From Paracentrotus lividus (Eukaryota > Echinodermata > Echinoidea > Camarodonta > Echinidae), in assembly GCA_940671915.1 (NCBI GenBank), contig CALNVZ010003434.1:14645443-14709442 (forward strand): a stretch of 64,000 nucleotides of DNA, read 5' to 3'. Made by a program: the position numbers and the translations under genes. Numbering within the stretch: position 1 is the stretch's first letter; each line of letters opens with the position of its first letter. The notes below the pieces were generated by a model. It saw only the letters and a list, made by a program, of their open reading frames with translations, was not told the DNA's origin and searched no databases. This document shows, one piece after another, positions 1 to 14,200 of this stretch.

Positions 1-1950
1 TTATGAGTAATATTCAGACATATTTGGCACATATTCTAAATTCAGCACAGCCTTGGCACAGGGTTTGATGCTAAGCTTGAGAGGGGCTCTAAGATTAAAC
101 ATGCGCTGTACTGAATTAGCTCTATCATCCTACCATAGTATAAAAGAATTGAGTCAATGTCTTTCTGGCAAATGAAAAAAAGTTTATTGCAAAATGAGTT
201 AAATATCAATTTTGAAAATATCCAAGCAAAGCCACTATCAGCTAGTACTGATACACACATTACCTTTGATTAGCTTCGATTTTCTGATAAAAAACAGAAC
301 AAGAATTTCTATTGTTTTCTGTATACTTATGTTAAGTGGTCCTAATCATAATAGTTATAAAAACCCATTTTGCTATGAAACTTTTTAAATAAAGAATACA
401 TTTGACAAATGTCATGGGTGTCTGTTTGTTGTTTTCAAAAATTATTATTTTGTTTTTATTATATTGTTTGGATTTTTGTGTGAGTTTGTTTGATATAAGT
501 GCTTTAGGGATTATCCATGCAAAAATCTACTAAGCCTATAGACCATGAGAGGGTATTATTCGTTCGATATAGTGAGTAAAAATATATAAATAAGTTTATA
601 ATCAGACTGTCTGGTTATTCATTTAAAATGAAAGAACGGTTTAATCACACATTATCCTAGTGTAGTCTATAATTATTTAGAATGGAAAAGTTTAAAGATA
701 GCACAACACAAAAATAGCCCAATGTCAGATAATCTTGGTATTTCACTCACTCGAAACAAAGATCATTATTGCCATACAAGGAAATGAACACATCTTTTCT
801 GAATGAATTACGAGAAGCTTATCTAATTTAGCAGGACAAATCATCCTCCATAATCATTGCCTGTTAGGCTGATATACCCCCTTAAAGGGAAAGTACATGT
901 TCTTTTTGTGGAATTGAAACATGGAAAAAACTGTCTCAAAATGACTTGGGAAAGGTTGGTTACAAGTCTCCTAAGAAATGTTTTATGTTGTATTTTGGGG
1001 GAATCACCAGAATGATGAGAAATTAACCCAATGCAATCACATGTCCTACAGACAGAAATGCATGCAAAAGAATTACATATGAATGTTTGGCCCAAATATT
1101 TCAGCCACTATTTTTTTGGTAGAGGGGACATATCATGACTATGAGGGCATTTGAAAAGCAACCTTCGTCAGTGGATATTTTGACTAAACTACTCTTCCTA
1201 ATTATCACAAAAATAATTTAAAATCTAACAATAATTTGTTCATATTTCCCATAGGATTTTTCCTTTAATATAGGACAGGCAGCATAATCATTCATAAATA
1301 ACCTCTGGGGTACACATTATCCCATGAATCAAAACCTTAGTGTTTGGCATCCATTACGTTCGGAGGCAGAAAGAGGCTCTCATATCGCACTGGGATAGCC
1401 GAGGGTTAACGTAAGAGGATCTCAATTAAGTATCATCATATCAAATTTATCACTCACTATCATCGTAATTGGACAAGCAGATTTTTATGAAATCATAAAT
1501 TTCTCTTTTTTTAAGTAGTATTGGCTGTGGCTTTATAGTTATCCTAACCTAAATTTTATGTTCTTTTACTGCGACCTAGTTTGCTCATTTTCTTTCATTT
1601 TTTCCCCCTTCTTTCTCTTCTAATTTATTATGTTCTTCTCATTACACTTTATTTTTATATAGAATGTCATCAGTGGTAGGAGCCCTTTATTTCATTATTC
1701 TTACAACATTAGCTTGGCTTCACTAAATCATTTAATTTTCAATTAACTGAAATGCAAAGAGTTCTTTCTGCAATACTTTGATACATCATAATATATTTTA
1801 TTCAAAATCTGCTTTTTATATGAACTGCAAATTAAATACCAGCTACTTTTAAAGTTCGATGTCAATCATAAAAATCAAATTCACTTTGCAATCAAGTTTA
1901 GTAAAAAGAAAAATTGTTTGAGGTGAATCGGCAATGTCTATGTTTTCAAT
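1..1950. other. AT-rich intronic sequence, no feature recognised
   Basis: If the BCR gene continues leftwards this is intron. No further DH, PH or other BCR exon is recognisable on the minus strand; short open frames here have no family resemblance. Confidence 0.5.
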
Positions 1951-1984
1951 ATGAACATTACATTATATTTGAATGCTGTCTTAA

Positions 1985-2750
1985 TCTCTCTGAACAATCT
2001 TGATACTGTGAAATTCCTTTTAATATTTCCTTCAGTCCCACCCCCTTTCTTTTCCTCCCATCCAACCCATTCCCTTTGTAAGGAAGGGGTAATGACTGTA
2101 CTACCTGTTCTTGAGGTTATCTCATTTGTATCTTATATTTTAGATACTGTTTTAAATCTTGATATAGCAAAATTATTGTAATTTGATACTATTTCCCATC
2201 CCTTATTCCCCTTCCCCATTCCCTAAATCTATCCCATCTCATAGAAAGGGTCTGATTGTGCTACCTACATGTACATGCTATGGTATATACTTTCTCAAGA
2301 TTTGAGCTTACAGTAAGTGCCTTTGTTTCAGTAACTGTGTCAGTGTGAAAAACCAAACAATTTGCAGAAAGGGAGATTTTGATGAAGCAAAATGATCTAT
2401 CCCATCCTTAACCCCCCCCCCCATCCTACCGCCTCCCCTTCTCCCCTCTCCCCCATTCCCTTCCTGATACGGCCAGATTGTGCTCTCTCCCCTCAAGGGT
2501 ATACATTTTTCTGGTCCTGATTGGAGCTTGAGTGCCTTTGTTTCATTTAATTTGTCAGTGCAGAAAAAGAAATGTTGTAGTAAAAGCGGATCCTTTGATT
2601 GATAGCAAAATTATCTTCTATCCCTTCCTACCCCTCCCCACTTCCCCCTGCCCCCCCCCCTCCTCCTTTCCCTTCCCCTCCGATATGCGCTGATTGTGCT
2701 ACCTACCCTCTAGGGTATACATTTCTCCGGATTGGAGCTTGAGTGCTGCT
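1985..2750. repeat. Tandem repeat, about 225-bp unit, about four diverged copies, overlapping BCR exon 6 edge
   Basis: The copies share an ordered pattern: GATA(T)AGCAAAATTAT, a C/T-rich stretch with CCCATCCC/CCCTTCCC, then a CTGATTGTGCTACCTAC-like block, then GGTATACATTT, then a TTGAGCTTGAGTGC-like block. The patterns start near 1990, 2160, 2385 and 2600. The last copy contains the 3' edge and donor of BCR exon 6 at 2707-2745. Confidence 0.75.
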
Positions 2751-2855
2751 GCGCAAGTTGCGGAGAGCTCGTTCTCGGTCTGGAGGCGTGTGTAAGGTGC
2801 TCATGGCTCGTTTGTAGTTGGCGATGTATTCCTCATGGATGTCAAAATGGCTTGC
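2707..2855 (-). CDS. BCR: BCR coding exon 6: DH domain continuation (3' edge uncertain)
   Basis: The acceptor is cattcacag (2856-2864). Phase 0 continues directly from exon 5: FKLL then ASHFDIHEEYIANYKRAM, against FQKL-ASQLGVYRAFVDNYGVAM in human BCR. After YKRAM the sequence (STLHTPPDRERALRNLRSST) no longer resembles the AEKC...N..F..IS consensus of BCR/ABR. The best donor is CCTAGAGG-gtaggt at 2706, giving 149 bases; gtatac at 2720 (135 bases, phase 0) is an alternative. The last 25-30 bases belong to a repeat array extending left. Identity of the first half is secure; the tail is not. Confidence 0.78.
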
Positions 2856-5800
2856 CTGTGAATGGTGCATGGGAAGAGAAAGGATAACAAGGGGTGTTAT
2901 TGAGGAGAAATATGGAAGAAATAGATATGATCGGTGTATGATGGATTGGTCAAACATGCGTGGAATACGTATTCACTGAGATCATTCATGCCTAAAGAGA
3001 AAGTTCATCATAATTTTGGGTTGATTTAATTAAAAATTTGTACTAAAACTTTCAATAAATTTCAATTTTGTTGTTTGTTGATGAAGGGATGCATGTGCAG
3101 TATCCTTACCAAAACATTTTCTTCTGAGAAATTAGCAATTGATCATATTTGTACACAAAACAGATGATGGGCAAAGAATCAATTTCACACTTTTTTCTTG
3201 GGGGGGGGGGCGGGTCATAATGAATTGATTATATTAATAATAATGATAATACTGATATCATTATCTATATATAGATTATATATATGAAAAAAAGATACAT
3301 GAATCACAAGATACATTGAAAAGAAATTTATGAAACTTAAAAAAAGAAAAGAAGAAATGGATGACAGACACAAGAACAAAGAAGGGAATTATTAATAAAT
3401 ACGTTGGGAAAATTTACAAAAGTCTGACTAAGTTTCTAGGCATGCAAAATACAAAACTGGGTAAATTTATTACAAAGTCTATTCATAAAACTGCATCCTA
3501 TAGTGCAATACCAACTTAGCAGTGACTCCAAAATAGCTTTTTACAACATCAACAACGGTCAGTACCCTAACTTACGCACAGGAAGTCATACATTCTATAT
3601 ATGACATCATGCCTTCATCATTTCTGTTTTAATAACAATTTTGTTTCAATTCAGTCATTTTGAAACCGACCGAGAGGACACAACTAACGCTTGATCAGTT
3701 CCCTGAACTATGCGAACCCAATTTCCCAGATAAAGATGGGGAGTTTTCCAGAAACGAGCTCCGAGCAATCAGGGCAATTTCCCGGGAAACGGAGCATCTA
3801 CTTCATATTTAATTTTGGCCCTCTATGACTCATTCCTCATCCCTAGGAAGTAATCAAACGATGATAACGCAACCCCACTGTTATTGTTTATACCAGCAAA
3901 ATATTGATATACCAGCATTCCTCGTTGCCATCTAAAATCAAGTCTTTATCAAATTAGTTTCTAATTGAGCTCTGCGCTAAAACCACAAAAATTGTATCAT
4001 CCTCTTAAGTGGGAATCTATCTTCGCGGTTCACTGCATAAAAACATTTTTCATCTCCATCCCCTCGCACTAATCAAGCCTTTCTATGATAGGCCTGGGGT
4101 AGTTTAATTATCCAGACATTTTCCCTGGACTTATAGAAAGGGGATTCTCTGAATTTTATATTATGTGCAGTATACTATATTGTGCTATCTTCAAGGATAC
4201 TCTATACATAGAGGTAAGAGATGTAGTAGAAATTGACTCTCATGTTTCTTTGAAGATTTCCAGAGAAGTAATTACATTGGGGACTCATGAGCACTAGCTC
4301 AATCAGTACCTATTTTAAGATTCTGAGATTTGGAGCAGGGCTTTTTTGGTCTATATCCCATTTCATATTATGTAGCATCATAAGACAGACATTAAAAGGT
4401 GATTGTACCATATCATAACAGAACAGCAAGAAAAACTTTACAACGCGCATTTTTAATAATTTTATGTTTTGACAATTACATCAGTAAATTTTAACAAATT
4501 TTGAATGCAGAAATTAAAAAAGTGGCACATCTGTCACCCGAAATTACCGTATCAAGTCTGCAAGTACCCCCCCCCCCCAAAAAAAAGGAGTCCTAATCCT
4601 GTTGTACATACATGAAACATGTACAAACAGGTATGTCATTAATGTGCGTATATCATTTGCAAATATCAATAAAATCTTGACTATTGCAAATTCCTTGTCA
4701 CCAAACTGTCCCAAAATAAATCTGGGCCTAAATGATTTCCTCGGCGACCAGCACGGTCTGGGGATTACAGAATACCGATGTATGTTTTGGTGACAGTGAT
4801 AGCACTTGGTGGTGGTGACTGTCATCATATTTACATGTGGACTTTTTGCTCTTTGTTGATTCAGCCCATAATCAAGGGAATCAACAGAGAAGATGAGGGA
4901 AAAAGAAAGAGAAAGAGAGAGAATAGCAAAGAGGGATGGAGAGAGAATGAAAAAAATGGGAGAACAAGAGAGAGGGGAGAATGAGAAAGACAACAAGAGA
5001 AGAACAAGTGAGAAATAGTTAGAGATGGAGAGAGAGATAATTTAGAGAGAGAGAGAGAGAATAACATAGAGGGAGGAAAGAGAAAGAAAAAGATGGGAGA
5101 ACAAGAGACAGAAGATTAGAATTAGAGAGAGAGATATACAATATGAAGAGAATGAGAAACAGCAAGATTTAGAGATAAGGAGATGGATAGAGAGATGATA
5201 ACGAGAGGGAGAGGGAGAGAGAGATGGATGGAGAATGAGACAGACAGATAAATGACCAAACCCATTAGGAGAACAAAGAAAGCATATCACTGACACATCG
5301 TCCCCTAGCCCTCATCATCATCATCATCATCATCCTCCTCATCCCTAACCAGTTTTAGGGAGGAGGAGAGTAAATGAGGAACAATACCCCTTCTGATGCC
5401 TGTAATGAGTGACTCATGGAATCTCACCATTTATTGATGAGGGACTAAGCGGATTTCAACCAACAACATGAGAGGCGTCTGTAATTCCATCATCCAAACG
5501 GCTTTTGTTTTTAGTTTTTTCCAGTCAGGCAGAATAGGGCACGAACCTCCCAAATTACTATCATCTCTCTCTCACTCACCAATACAATTCTGACTCAGAT
5601 GTCACACCTATTTGGTCAATACATTAGTTTTTGTTTTGTTTTTACTTTAAAATGAACAAAAGACAAACTGAAACGTGCCATCAGAGTCATTGTGTCGTCA
5701 TATATAATTCTGTTTGGTTTTGCAATTTCTATTGTTGGCAGGGTGTATAAGCTGGTATTATGGTTCAAAACTACATGTATATAAAGAGGGTTTTGAAATG

Positions 5801-6497
5801 ATGTAATTTTTCTTACAAAATCATGCATCTCTGTACACATTCACTTTGTGTGTCTCGCTCTTTCCACCAGCTCCGTCTCTCTCTCTGCCCTTCCCTTCTT
5901 GGTTTTATTTCTTTGTTTTTTCCTACCATAACCAACAGTTTACTATTTTATATGTATCATCTCTTTCTGACCCTCCTTTTCTTTTCATCACGTCTACAGT
6001 CTGTGTAAAAAAAATGGTACAGTCGGGAAAAAAATAATTTAGGTGTGAAATCTTTTCAAATGATATGTGTATGTGGTATCAAATTAAAGCCAAAAGATTT
6101 TTCTTGCTGATGCGCTTTGTTCTGTATAATTTGCTTTCGTAAAACAAAAGTTATGCTAAATTTTGTGCGGCGAGGAACAAATCAAAATTACGCATGTCTA
6201 TTGTTCCATTACGCGAAACCTACACAAAAGCATGGACGTCGTGCGAAAATGGATTTTTCTTAACTGTAGAAAACTGATCATATCTCAAAAATTACAGCAC
6301 CAAATGTGATGAAAAAAATTGCAGAAGAAAGTCCAATTATCCTGCTTTATGAAAATGCCAAACAATACCAAGTTCTAATTAATATTCATAATATAAAAAA
6401 ATGTTTTCTGACTGTACCATTTTTTTTGACACAGACTGTATAGAAGCATCTCCCCCATTATCTTTCTTTTCTTTCATCTTGCTTCAGTCTACCAGTA

Positions 6498-6537
<40 letters not shown>

Positions 6538-6622
6538 TCTTTCTCTTTCTTTGCTTATCTCAGAGCATTTTCTTCTCCCATGTATTTCTTTCAATTGCAA
6601 CCTTCNNNNNNNNNNNNNNNNN

Positions 6623-6655
<33 letters not shown>

Positions 6656-8180
6656 ATCTTTTCTTTTCTTCTTTTTATTTTTTTTTCTCCCTAAGTGTCT
6701 CTGTAAAAAAAAGCTTGCTCACACTATCTTTACCTGCCTCTCTCTATCTAGCATGTGTCAAAGCATCTAAATAGAGGGTTCAACAACACATCATGACACG
6801 GCGCTACTCCAACCTACCGTCTAATCCACCAATTAACTCCCGTCCAACAGCTCAATAGCCATACACGTTGGTTCATTAATCTAATTGGAGTCTCAGCTCT
6901 CAGCATATAAAGTCCATCCACGGCCAATAAAGCAATGAAATCACTTTACGGCTTGCGGCAAAGTCAGGCATGTGCTGATTCTAGCGCAGCATGACTCCTA
7001 TTTTTGTGTACATATGAAGTACAATAGCACAATACATACATTACATGGGGATGAGAATGAGTCGTTTATACTCATTATATCAGATATTAATGGGTTTAAT
7101 TCATTTTTTTTTTCCTATTAACATAGTGATTTATTCAATTACCAGCAAGCTCATACATATTTTCTATTTTGAATCATGGAGAGTTGATCATTTTTCAAAT
7201 ATTGCAAAATTACAAAAAATATAGGTAAATGAATTATATAGATTGAAACAGGATATAAGGGAAGACTATTAAGGGTATTGTTTTCTATCTAAAGGAAGGT
7301 AGAAATGGTCTTCCATTTTCTATTCGCAAAATTACCCACACTAATGAAATTACAGTCTCATGTATCATCTTCAGGCCATGGCATCAATGAATCTGGAAGG
7401 ATATTCATCCATTTTCAAACAGTGTAATACTTACAAAATCTAGAAAGTGTCTGAGCTAAATTTAGTTTATATTGAACTATTTTTTGTATGATATGGAAGA
7501 TGTCAGCCCACTTACCAGAAGTTTGAAGGAATCTCCCTGCATAAAGCAAGTGTACTACTTAAAAAGTCTAGCAAGTTTCTCAGACCTAAATTTATTTATT
7601 TACTTTATTTTATTTTTCTTTATTTTTTTACATTTGTCTTATTATATGGAAGATGTTTGCCCACTTACCAGAAGTTTGAATGAATCCCCCTGCATCTGAC
7701 CCGGTTCCCAGTCCTCCATCTTGGGTTCCATGTGATGGACAAACTGACGATGAACGTTAAAGAGTTCTGGTATCCTGAAGAACATGGTATCGTATTCCTC
7801 CTCCGTCATCACCGGTGTCGAGGTACTGATGCTGGCTTTGAATGTCTTCATCACCTGCAGAGTGTAAAATATAAAATCATAATAATTATAATAATAATTG
7901 TCTTTTATATAGCACGATACCGAGTAATAGTTGCTCGAAGCGCTTTTCAAATCTATTTCACGTTTCATTATTACCCTATTCATTGGATGTAATTTCATGG
8001 TAATGCTGGCTGCCATTTTACAGGTGTACATGTACATATGAAATTAGTAGTAGTTCAAAATCAAAAAATTTCTGCCTTCAGCCCTCAAGAAGAGTACCAT
8101 ATAGTAGCTATAGGGGCTGGCTAAGGTCGTTTGATCGGCCTAAAAAAATTGATAAGCAAAAAGAAAAAAAAACATTTTAT

Positions 8181-8211
<31 letters not shown>

Positions 8212-11200
8212 GGTGAAGCGGACCTTTGGTCGCCCCCCCTGGTTACGGGCCTGAGAGTGATACGTGCTTCTTTACATACTCAAAAGGTTACTCTGTACAT
8301 TACCTTCTAGATCATCATCAAGTATTAATGAATTAAGCACCCACTAAATATTTATTGTCAACAAACAGGATCACTTGACAATTGTTCTTATCACTTTCCT
8401 ATCCTTTCTATGGATGGAAGCGCTTTTAGTTCGTGGTCTCCTCATTTAGGGATATATAGACACCATTTTTTTTTTCCTTCTTTTTTTAGTGCTTTTTCAT
8501 AATGATTATATTGACATTTATTATTTATTTACATTAAATTATACTTCTATCAAGGGCTAATATCTTTTTGGCTTTCAGCAAATAAGAGAGCGATGTCTTC
8601 CTCCATCCATCTCACAAGGTTACTCAGTATCCCTGAGTATTAATGAATTAAGCACCCACTACATGTACATATTTATTGTCAACAAACAGCATCACTTGAT
8701 ACACATACTTGTCACTTTCCCTAATCCCCTCAATGGGACGAAACCCTTTCAGTTTCCAACCATTAATTTCTACTCCTCCTTTTGAGGACGTCACACCTCT
8801 ATGGTTACTTTCAGTCCCTTTACGGAGCTGAGTCATCTCGTAAAACATGCGTCAGATGAGCACCTAACACTTGACCTGTACGCCTGCTGCCACCGCACTG
8901 AAGAGCTTAGATACAAGAGGATCGTCTCTTGATCATAGCCATAACAGGATGGTCATTAGCCAACAGTTTGAATAATAATTTTAGCAACAATATATGATGC
9001 TGCATGCGCAGATCAGAAGATCCACTTCAAAACAAGAACTGGGAGCAGGACATTAATTTTATATCCCTACATACAAGGCTTAAATTAATCAAGATGCCAT
9101 TGCCTTAGATGCCCCCTTTAATACTGGTCATAGTGCCCCTCCCAAAATTTCCTTGGAGACTTTGGTACCCTTTCTAGACATTTGCATTTGTACTGAAAAT
9201 AAGGAAAAGTGCCCTGTGAAGAAAAATGGCCCTGCCCTAAAACTGACAAAATTTAAGGCCTTCCTACATAGGCCTACAGAGCTCAACAGCAGATCAGGGA
9301 TTTGAAAATAGAGGGGACACAGCAGGCAATGTTGATAAATAAGGGCCACAAACAGCAATTTCCTGATAAATAATAATATACATGTAGATCTAGGCCCCTA
9401 CATGTATGCACTGAATGTGTGGTCCCCCCAAAATAGGGGGCGTTAGTGTTGTGCTCACCGGGTCTGCCACTGGGCCTTTTCAGCTTTGAATCAGACAATA
9501 ACGTACAATGATATGAAACTGATACGATGATGAAAAACTCCTTTGAGCATAAACATTATATGGCCTGCAGATGATTATTTGTAGCCATTGCAAGGCATGA
9601 AGAGGGGTGAGGTGGAAGAGTTATAAATTACCAGTGTAAGATGTATATATTACCAAGAAAAATAAACACTTTTCTAATCACTGATTACTTATCATCAACT
9701 ATCATTCGGTCAAAATAGATCGATGACACCTACATTAATACATGCATTGCACATGAACATGGAGACTACGGAGGGTTAGCATGTGGATACTGTACACGTA
9801 GACGATCACACAAAATAAATAATAAATTTGGTCAAAAGGCATTTCTGTTTGGTACAAAAGCATTTCTTTGTATCATCATCATTATTAATAACTGGCAGGA
9901 AATTAGAAACAGAAAGTTTTCATCGTCCTCATAATGGTATCCTGGCGCCCAGGTCAAGCACCACTTACGTAAAATAAGTTTTCCTGAGATCAAAAAGCAA
10001 TTAAGAGGAGCTTTTAATATAAAATAAGCTTTTCATTCAGAAATCATATCCTCTATAGTCACTCAAAGAACTTATGCCCGGAAGAGCTGGTGGGAAACAT
10101 TACAAATCTACGTCATCATCATGTTTCATGCAATAATTCGGAACTTCATGAGCTCTCTCTATCTTTAAAGAAGCCTACGTGTACTACATATCAATCTATT
10201 AACTATATAGTACATCAAAGTTATTATCAAAGTAGTTTAATGTACTTTGTCCATCATCATGATGCAATACTACATATAAAGCACGAAAAGTATAGGCCTA
10301 TATCTGTTGCGTTTATATTTTTTTATAATGAGAACTCATTCTTAAATACCACCATATATTTACAACTAACAAAATAAATCATAGCAATCCTTATAATACA
10401 ATTGATGCATCATCTTGATGCACATTAAAATATTGTTTGTTTAAATTTTGCTCTTTAAACTTATTATGATGATGTTTTCAAACAAAAGACATTTCATTAT
10501 CACTTTGGGGAAAACCATTTCATGTCCTGGAGTAAAAGTAGTCAGGATACAATATGTAGGTCAACATGTTTTGAAAACCTACTTTCTAAATGATTAAACC
10601 TTGCATTCAATAATTGTTAATGTACATTTCCTCTATAATTGAAAAAAAGTAATATGGATAAGAAATGCACGCCAACTGATTTCCATTTTGTAATCTAAAA
10701 TATTTTATGTCAGGCCTTTTACAACCCCCTGCTTTTAACTCTCCCCCTAAAACTAAAATCAAAGTCTTATTGTAAAAAAATGTCCATTTTACTATTCCAC
10801 TAGTGGTTCTACAGGTAGATCACAATTTTGTTATTTTACAAATTTTATGGCATCAAAACATTCAACATCTACCCAAATTTGACCTCAGTTTACATTGTAA
10901 ATGAATTGCCATTTGTTGATGGCGTGAGACATTCAAGTACATACATAATTGTATACTACCGCATTAGTTCCAAATGTACATATTAGAAAACCTGGGCCTC
11001 TTCTCAGTTTGGACCTATTTATAGCATGTTTTATTTTCCTACAGTTTGAATTCCTTCTGTTATATTTGTTTACTGATCTAAGACTGACAAGTCAGCTATC
11101 TGGAAATAAACAAACACAATAAATACGCGCCAACCAGTTGTATGCAGTAAAATAAAATTGATGTTCACAGCTCTACTGCACAACACTGCAGTTCAGTAAT

Positions 11201-14200
11201 ACACAGAAATAATAAATTCAGTCTAAACAAATATGAAAACAGGCAAAATATGGGGGATACATTTGCATAACATTTTCAGGTTTTACATTATATCTTATAT
11301 GTATGGGCCTATAACCCAAAGTACACGTATATTCAAAGGGAGTGGTTTTGCTAGAATACCTAATATCTATTCCTATTTCGGTGAACTCTAAATAACTATT
11401 TAAGGCAAACAAGGACAGATCAACAATGAAAAATCGGAATAAAAAGCAAATGAATTCATTATCAGGTGACTACTGAAGGTTATAGGCCTATACAGTGTGT
11501 TCCTAAAAAAAGAGGACCGAAGTTCAAAGGTCAGTCATTCCAAAAGTATATGGTTTATTCTTGTGATTCGCTTTATAAAATTTAAGTAACTCATTCAGCT
11601 TTAATTTGAGACATTGCTGACGTCCAAAGTGTAATGGTCACAGAGTTAGCAGGTCTTTTGAAGGCGATAGGTACAAACCCGTTTTTCCAAGTTTTGTGGT
11701 TTTTCGGGTATGAAACAAACCTTTCTTAAGTAATTGTGTCATTGGATCTCTTTCAGCAAGTTTCAATGAAATGTCATCTTCTTGCAAAGTGGATTTCTCA
11801 CTGGTAATGAGATGCGTTTCTTAATTATGAGTCTCTGGAGTCTCGGAGAGGTCACTGCGACGGATCCTGAGTCTCCAGGAAGTCGCGAGAAAACCAAACA
11901 AATGTCAAACATGTTCAATATATTTTTAGTAGACTTCTTTCAGAAGCAAGCAAGTCTTTGACGTCTCGGTGGGTTGCCGCGACGTCCCCTAAATATGCCA
12001 CGAAGTATCTTCACGACTTCTCAGAACTTTGTCGAACTGCTAGCGATTAAAAGAAATCGAACAGGTAAATTGACAATTTTTTTCAGACTTTTGTTCGATT
12101 TACCCACGACGCCCTGAAGTCTCAGGAGACGTCACCATGACGTCACCACGACTCCAGAGGCACCATTAAATAGTGACCCATCTCTTTGCCAGTGGTCCTT
12201 GGAAATGAGATTGAATTCATTGAAACTTTGTGTGAAAAAATACCCCAAAACGATTGAAACCAAAAACAACAAAATTTGTTTCGCTACCCCAAAACCAAAA
12301 ACTTGGAAAAAACGGTTTTGTACCTATTACCTTCAAAGGACCCTAACTCGTGACCCATTACAATTTGGACGTAGCAATGTTCAAATTAAAAGCTGATGAG
12401 TTACTTATTATTCCTAGTAACAAATCACAAGAATAAACCATATACTTTTGGAATGACTGACCTTTGAACTTCGGTCCTCTTTTTTTAGGAACACACTGTA
12501 TAAATAGGTATATAAATTTACTAAAGGGACATGGTTTGTGAAATCCACATGTATTTCCTTATACATGTGTAACTCGAAAATTTGAACTTGAATAATTATG
12601 AAGTTAGAAAATTGATCCAAGCTAAATCATATAAAGCCTATTTAATGTGCCATTTTAAATAAAAAATTTCAAAACAGATATACAATTCTGAAGATTAGGT
12701 GGTTGTCACTACTCTCACATTATAATAGCAGCCAGCAAACATACATGTATGTAATTAAATCCAATGAATGGGGTAATAATATACTGTAAAGCGCTTTGAG
12801 AAGTTTAACTGGATATAAAAAAAAAAAACAGATATTATTATTAAAGAGCAACTCTGCAGGCAAAACATACAAAATAACTTATATTTCAGCAAATTCAAAT
12901 TACTGAAAATCAAATTATATGCATAAAAGATATGTTTGAAGAACTACTCATGTCAATTTTCTATGGTTAAAATTCAATAAAGGAGATATCTTAAAACATA
13001 TCCAATAATTCATTGTAGTCCAAGTTGGAAGTTTAACTTGTAAGTTACATGTACACAATGTTTTAAGATTAAACCTCCTTTGTGAATTTCAGGCCACAGA
13101 GACTGGTGATCATTTCTTTATTTTCTTACCTTCTGTAGAATCTCCAGGCTTTTGATGTATTTCTGCTCACTTTCCAGTATACCAACCAATAACAGTCTTC
13201 TGATGTTCAAGATCTCAACCTCTGGTGTAGATAGTTTGACTGAACCGGTCTGTTTTGAAATTAAAATAAAAATAAATTATGAATTTCAAGAAAACATCTT
13301 TACATAAAAAGTTGGATTAATAGGCAACTATATAAACTTGATTTCCTTACATATATTTAACTTTAGTCCTATAATTTTGAAAATATTAAGAAGTTGTCAA
13401 CTTCTCTACAATTACATTTCAATATTGAACTTCAAGAAAAAAATCAAAATAAAAGGTGGAATTAATAATGGTCAACTTTATCAACTTAATTTCCTTTCAA
13501 ATGTTTCATTTTTAGTGGTCCAATGTTTACAATATTAGCATGTTGTCAACTTCTTTACAACTACCGGTATATTTCAATGGTACTTTGCTTAAATTATTGC
13601 TTTGCTCCATTCACATTTTTTTCCAATTTACATAAATAATTAATAATTTTGTGATACTTTCATCAAATATTCTTGAAACATATCTCTATTCACATTTATG
13701 AGGGTGGTCCATTATAATTCCATTCATTCACTCAGTGATTTAAACCCATTAAAAAGGCAGTATGAATCACTACATAAAGTACAGGTATGCCTTCATTACT
13801 TGTAACCAAAAACCACAAAAACCTGGTCAACACTGTATTTTTTTTTTTTCATTTTTGACTATGTACAATCTTTGTTCTCCAACTAAACAGTAGTTCCCAA
13901 TTTCCGCTACAAATACATTTTTTTGTTAAATCAACCTCCAAAGAGGATAAAACCCCAAACCAAAGATGTGCTCTCATACAAGGAATAACCTACTATGTAT
14001 CATCAATATGCCAGATTGGAAGTACTGATATGTTGCATGTAATACCCACTCTTACTAATATTAATTCAAAAATGATTATGAGTAAATATTCAAAGGTAAT
14101 ATTCAGCTTTTGTTGTCAATATAATAATAAACAAAAAGATTCCCAAAGGTCATAGCAATAATGCGGTGACACGGCATTTGCTCTTGCAACAATCGCTCCG

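Noticed and set aside
4544-5296. Several overlapping Ser/Leu-rich frames
   Set aside because: They are produced by the GA-rich tract; no splice or family support.
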